Shown here: piece after piece, positions 14,085-17,280 of the stretch | Layout of the letters: each line of letters begins with the position of its first letter | How positions within the stretch are numbered: the first letter of the stretch is position 1 | Assembly (NCBI GenBank): GCA_002307035.1 | Contig: DBTL01000122.1 | Coordinates: 1 to 17,280, forward strand | Direction: 5' to 3' | DNA: 17,280 nucleotides | Origin: Bacteroides sp. UBA1317 | GTDB lineage: Bacteria > Bacteroidota > Bacteroidia > Bacteroidales > Bacteroidaceae | Position numbers and translations under genes: made by a program | The notes under the pieces: model-generated | The model's input: the letters and a program-made list of their open reading frames with translations, nothing else | Databases searched by the model: none | Told to the model about the DNA's origin: nothing

Positions 14085-15426
14085 GACGAGTCATAAGCTG
14101 AAAGAGAGAGGCCATTATAAGGCATTGCTATTTTTAGGAATACCTATTGTTATCGGGCAGTTGGGGGTGATCCTTCTCAGCTTTGCTGATACGTTGATGA
14201 TTGGTCACCACAGCACGCTTGAACTGGGTGCTGCCTCTTTTGTCAACAATGTGTTTAATCTCGGAATCATTTTTAGCACGGGCTTTTCTTATGGGCTGAC
14301 TCCTGTTGTAGGTGAATTATACGGAACACGCCAGTTTGCTGCTGCGGGGCAGGCATTAAAGGCCAGTTTACTGGCCAACTTCTTAGTCGGATTATTCGTT
14401 ACGTTGATTCTTTATATTCTTTACCTGAATATAGGATATCTCGGGCAGCCGCAAGAGCTGTTACCATTGATAAAACCCTATTATGTAGTGTTGCTCATAT
14501 CAATGGTTTTTATTATGCTTTTCAATGCTTTCAAGCAGTTTGCCGATGGAATAACAGACACGAAGACTGCTATGTGGATATTGCTGGGCGGTAATTTAAT
14601 GAATATTATCGGCAACTATTTCTTGATTTACGGAAAGTGGGGTGCACCCGAACTTGGTTTGCTTGGTGCGGGCATCAGTACCTTGGCTTCACGCATTGCA
14701 ATGCTTCTGGTATTTATATGGCTCTTTTTTCGGACCAATCGCTTTATGTCTTATAGAGCAGGCTTTCTTAAGCTTGGTCTTCTTCGTACCAATTTCCGTC
14801 GCTTGAATGCTTTGGGCTGGCCCATTGGATTGCAGATGGGCATGGAGACAGCTTCTTTCAATTTGAGTGCCATTATGATTGGGTGGATAGGAACTTATGC
14901 TTTGGCAGCGCATCAGATAATGTGCACCATCTCCACCTTTGCTTTTTTGATGTATTATGGTATGGGTGCCGCTATTGCGGTTCGAGTAAGTCATTTCCGT
15001 GGACAAAACGATTGGGACAATGTTCGTCGGGCAGCTTATGCCGGTTTGCGCATCATCCTGATTATGGCTCTTGTTCTCTCCACTATTCTTTTCCTCTTTA
15101 GAAATCAGATGGGCGGATGGTTTACAGATAGTCAAGAAGTTTCGACTATTGTCGTATCACTTATGTTGCCGATGCTACTCTTTCAATTCGGCGATGGACT
15201 TCAAATTACTTTTGCAAATGCTCTTCGAGGTGTCTCGGACGTTAAACCGATGATGTGGATTGCTTTTGTCTCCTATTTTATTATATCTTTGCCAGCAGGC
15301 TATTTTTTCGGCTTCGTGCTTCATTGGGGAGCGATGGGCGTTTGGATGGCTTTGCCTTTCGGTCTTACCAGTGCCGGAATAATGTTTTGGCTTAGATTTA
15401 AAATCCATGCAAAGCGTAAAGAATGA
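14077..15426 (+). CDS. MATE-family multidrug efflux transporter
   Basis: This 449-residue protein has the twelve hydrophobic segments and two homologous halves of MATE transporters. The first half opens with HYKALLFLGIPIVIGQLGVILLSFADTLMIG, where the FADTLMIGHHSTLELGAASF stretch is the family's recognition region. The second half opens near residue 245 with LNALGWPIGLQMGMETASFNLSAIMIGWIG, and AAHQI follows. Such carriers exchange sodium ions or protons for cationic drugs or dyes. The start overlaps the M16 stop by 8 nt, suggesting translational coupling; the end overlaps the histidine kinase start by 20 nt. NorM-like proteins are this size, but the substrate cannot be told from sequence. Confidence 0.93.
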   Translation: MNETSHKLKERGHYKALLFLGIPIVIGQLGVILLSFADTLMIGHHSTLELGAASFVNNVFNLGIIFSTGFSYGLTPVVGELYGTRQFAAAGQALKASLLANFLVGLFVTLILYILYLNIGYLGQPQELLPLIKPYYVVLLISMVFIMLFNAFKQFADGITDTKTAMWILLGGNLMNIIGNYFLIYGKWGAPELGLLGAGISTLASRIAMLLVFIWLFFRTNRFMSYRAGFLKLGLLRTNFRRLNALGWPIGLQMGMETASFNLSAIMIGWIGTYALAAHQIMCTISTFAFLMYYGMGAAIAVRVSHFRGQNDWDNVRRAAYAGLRIILIMALVLSTILFLFRNQMGGWFTDSQEVSTIVVSLMLPMLLFQFGDGLQITFANALRGVSDVKPMMWIAFVSYFIISLPAGYFFGFVLHWGAMGVWMALPFGLTSAGIMFWLRFKIHAKRKE

Positions 15427-17280
15427 AATATTGACTAAATGGAAAATAGCCGTTGGCTATCTGCTGCTGCTGGCAGTACTTTTCTTTTCACTCATATTTA
15501 TTTATAGTGAGATGAAGGGGCTTTCAGCGTCCGATACGGAACTGGACTCAAAAGCTGATAGCTTACTTTTATTACTGCGCGAAAAGGATAAAAATACAAT
15601 ATCCATGTTACGAGTATTGAACACGGCCAATAACAACTTATTGTCTGCCAAGGAACTCGATAAAATAATCTCTGAGCAAGATTCAGTTATTAATCAACAA
15701 CGCGTGCAACATCGAATCATCACGAAGCGTGATTCGGTAATAACCCCCGCTAAAAAGAAAGGATTCTTTAAGCGTATTGCCGAGGTCTTTTCTCCTTCTA
15801 AAGATACAGCTTTATTGCTGAATACTTCGCTGGAATTTAGTACAGATACTGTTCTGCAAGAGTATAATCCGGCAGATTCTCTTCATCACAAGATACGAAA
15901 GATCGCTTTACAGAAAGAGAAAACGCGCATGGCTGATAAGCTCAACAGTAAACTGCTTCATCAGGCAGATAATCATTTGACGATGCGTATTGACAGCTTG
16001 ATTAGAAATTATGATGAAGAAGCGACTGTGCGAATTATGAAAAAAGCGCAACTCGAACAAAAGGTCAGTCAGCGTTCCATGAAAACGATTGGAGCTATTG
16101 CGGTAGGCGCCGTTCTGCTATCGGCTGTTTTCCTCATATTAATATGGAGAGATATCACTCGGAGTAATCGTTATCGCAAGGAACTGGAGAAAGCAAACCG
16201 ACGAGCAGAGGAACTACTCGAGGCCCGCGAAAAATTGATGCTTACCATTACACACGACTTTAAAGCTCCCTTAGGCTCTATTATGGGATATACCGATTTG
16301 CTGTCTCGCCTCGTAGCCGATGAACGGCAAAAGTTTTATCTTGATAATATGAAAAGTTCGTCGGGCCATTTGTTGAGGCTGGTAAATGATTTGCTCGATT
16401 TTCATCGTCTCGACCTGAATAAAGCAGAAGTAAACCGCATCACCTTTAATCCGGCACAACTCTTTGATGAGATTAAGATTAGTTTTCAACCTTTGGCTGC
16501 GGCGAAGGGGCTGGCTCTACGGTGCGAAGTGGCAACGGAGTTGAATGGACATTTTGCAAGTGATCCCATTCGCATTCGTCAGATAGTGAATAATCTGTTA
16601 TCCAATGCTGTGAAGTTTACCCGAGAAGGTAGTGTCATTCTAACTGTAGGCTATGAAGAGTCTAAATTAAAAATCACTGTTTCGGATACAGGGAAGGGGA
16701 TGGATGAGAAAGATAAAGAACGGATTTTTCAGGAGTTCACCCGGCTTCCGGGAGCTCAGGGTGAAGAAGGATTTGGTTTGGGACTCTCCATTGTACACAA
16801 GTTGGTGTATTTATTAGAAGGGCAGATTAACGTAGACAGTACCAAAGACAAAGGCAGCTCTTTTGTGGTGACCTTGCCTCTTTTCCCTGTGAGCGGAGTG
16901 AAGAATGAAGATAAAGCGGTACTTGATGCAACGCAAACGATTCAGGAGAGTCTCTTTTCCGCAAAGTCCGGACTGAAGATCTTGTTGATTGATGATGATA
17001 AAATTCAATTGGCGCTTACTACTGCTATGCTAGGTCAGTATGGCATTTCAGTTACTTCTTGCGAACAACCGGAGGAACTGACGGAACATCTTCGTAACGA
17101 ATCTTTCGACTTTTTGCTGACAGATGTGCAGATGCCTTCTATCAATGGATTTGATTTGCTGAAGCTTCTTCGGGCATCGAACATTCCACAGGCTAAAACG
17201 ATTCCGATGATTGCCGTCACGGCCCGAAGTGAGATGAGTGAAGCCTATTTTCGAGATTACGGCTTTGAATCTTGCTTGCA
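15407..17280 (+). CDS. Hybrid sensor histidine kinase with receiver domain (partial, cut off at the right edge)
   Basis: An open frame of 624 codons runs off the window without a stop. A membrane segment (about 13-33) is followed by about 190 extracytoplasmic residues with coiled-coil character (LLSAKELDKIISEQDSVINQ and similar) and a second membrane segment (about 227-247). The dimerisation domain carries THDFKAP with the phosphoacceptor His283. The ATPase domain has NNLLSNAVKF (N box), SDTGKGMD (G1) and GFGLGLSIV (G2). A receiver domain begins at KILLIDDD, with Asp573 in LLTDVQMP; it is incomplete. A histidine phosphotransfer domain may follow outside the window. The ATG at 15407 overlaps the MATE gene by 20 nt. 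Other in-frame starts (TTG 15431, ATG 15512) would lose part of, or all of, the first membrane segment. It may act on the divergent NtrC-type regulator. Confidence 0.92.
   Translation, partial: MQSVKNEILTKWKIAVGYLLLLAVLFFSLIFIYSEMKGLSASDTELDSKADSLLLLLREKDKNTISMLRVLNTANNNLLSAKELDKIISEQDSVINQQRVQHRIITKRDSVITPAKKKGFFKRIAEVFSPSKDTALLLNTSLEFSTDTVLQEYNPADSLHHKIRKIALQKEKTRMADKLNSKLLHQADNHLTMRIDSLIRNYDEEATVRIMKKAQLEQKVSQRSMKTIGAIAVGAVLLSAVFLILIWRDITRSNRYRKELEKANRRAEELLEAREKLMLTITHDFKAPLGSIMGYTDLLSRLVADERQKFYLDNMKSSSGHLLRLVNDLLDFHRLDLNKAEVNRITFNPAQLFDEIKISFQPLAAAKGLALRCEVATELNGHFASDPIRIRQIVNNLLSNAVKFTREGSVILTVGYEESKLKITVSDTGKGMDEKDKERIFQEFTRLPGAQGEEGFGLGLSIVHKLVYLLEGQINVDSTKDKGSSFVVTLPLFPVSGVKNEDKAVLDATQTIQESLFSAKSGLKILLIDDDKIQLALTTAMLGQYGISVTSCEQPEELTEHLRNESFDFLLTDVQMPSINGFDLLKLLRASNIPQAKTIPMIAVTARSEMSEAYFRDYGFESCL

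Noticed and set aside
14689..15135. Long minus-strand reading frame inside the MATE gene
   Set aside because: It is a shadow of the transporter coding frame, with no motif, signal or independent promoter.

Overview
The window looks like a chromosomal segment of a Bacteroidales bacterium, most likely Bacteroides or a close relative. The signs are moderate AT content, very short intergenic gaps, weak or absent Shine-Dalgarno sequences, several copies of the Bacteroides-type promoter (TTG/TTTG, about 19-21 bp, TAnnTTTG), lipoproteins with short signal peptides, and protein families typical of the group. No phage, CRISPR array or intact insertion sequence is present, and most of the window is core-genome-like.

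Layout. (1) 1-3404, + strand: the 3' end of a probable ExbD gene, then tonB, a PstS-like lipoprotein and a secreted TPR protein, closed by a strong hairpin terminator. This is a TonB energy-transduction operon with two extra envelope genes. (2) 3543-6512, + strand: a promoter, then an ABC ATPase, a six-segment permease, a short YtrA-type GntR regulator and a membrane-anchored or secreted beta-rich protein of unknown function. This is a compact, probably self-regulated ABC module. (3) 6513-7071: a gene-poor stretch with a 189-bp element bounded by 21-bp inverted repeats (MITE-like), carrying an internal terminator-like hairpin. Beyond it, on the minus strand, is an initiator tRNA-fMet with its own promoter and terminator. 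(4) 7229-9374, + strand: a TetR regulator, a FabG-type reductase and an RluA-family pseudouridine synthase, closed by a terminator that works in both directions. (5) 9395-11872, - strand: a small secreted Pro/Thr/Glu/Lys-rich protein, then an operon of a sigma-54-dependent NtrC-type response regulator followed by a HAD phosphatase overlapping it by 4 nt. (6) 11924-17280, + strand: divergent from the response regulator, an operon of a cyclophilin-type peptidyl-prolyl isomerase lipoprotein, an M16 peptidase, a MATE efflux transporter and a hybrid sensor histidine kinase cut off by the window end.

How they may work together. TonB with ExbB/ExbD would energise outer-membrane transport, and the co-transcribed PstS-like and TPR proteins probably act in the same envelope process. 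The ABC module resembles small GntR-controlled export or stress-response modules. In the last block, the orphan-looking sigma-54 response regulator and the hybrid kinase sit on either side of a divergent promoter region within one locus, so they are a plausible signalling pair; this is inference from position. The less explained items are the inverted-repeat element, the terminal ABC-module protein, the perfect palindrome at 9800-9818, and the PstS-like protein inside a TonB operon.
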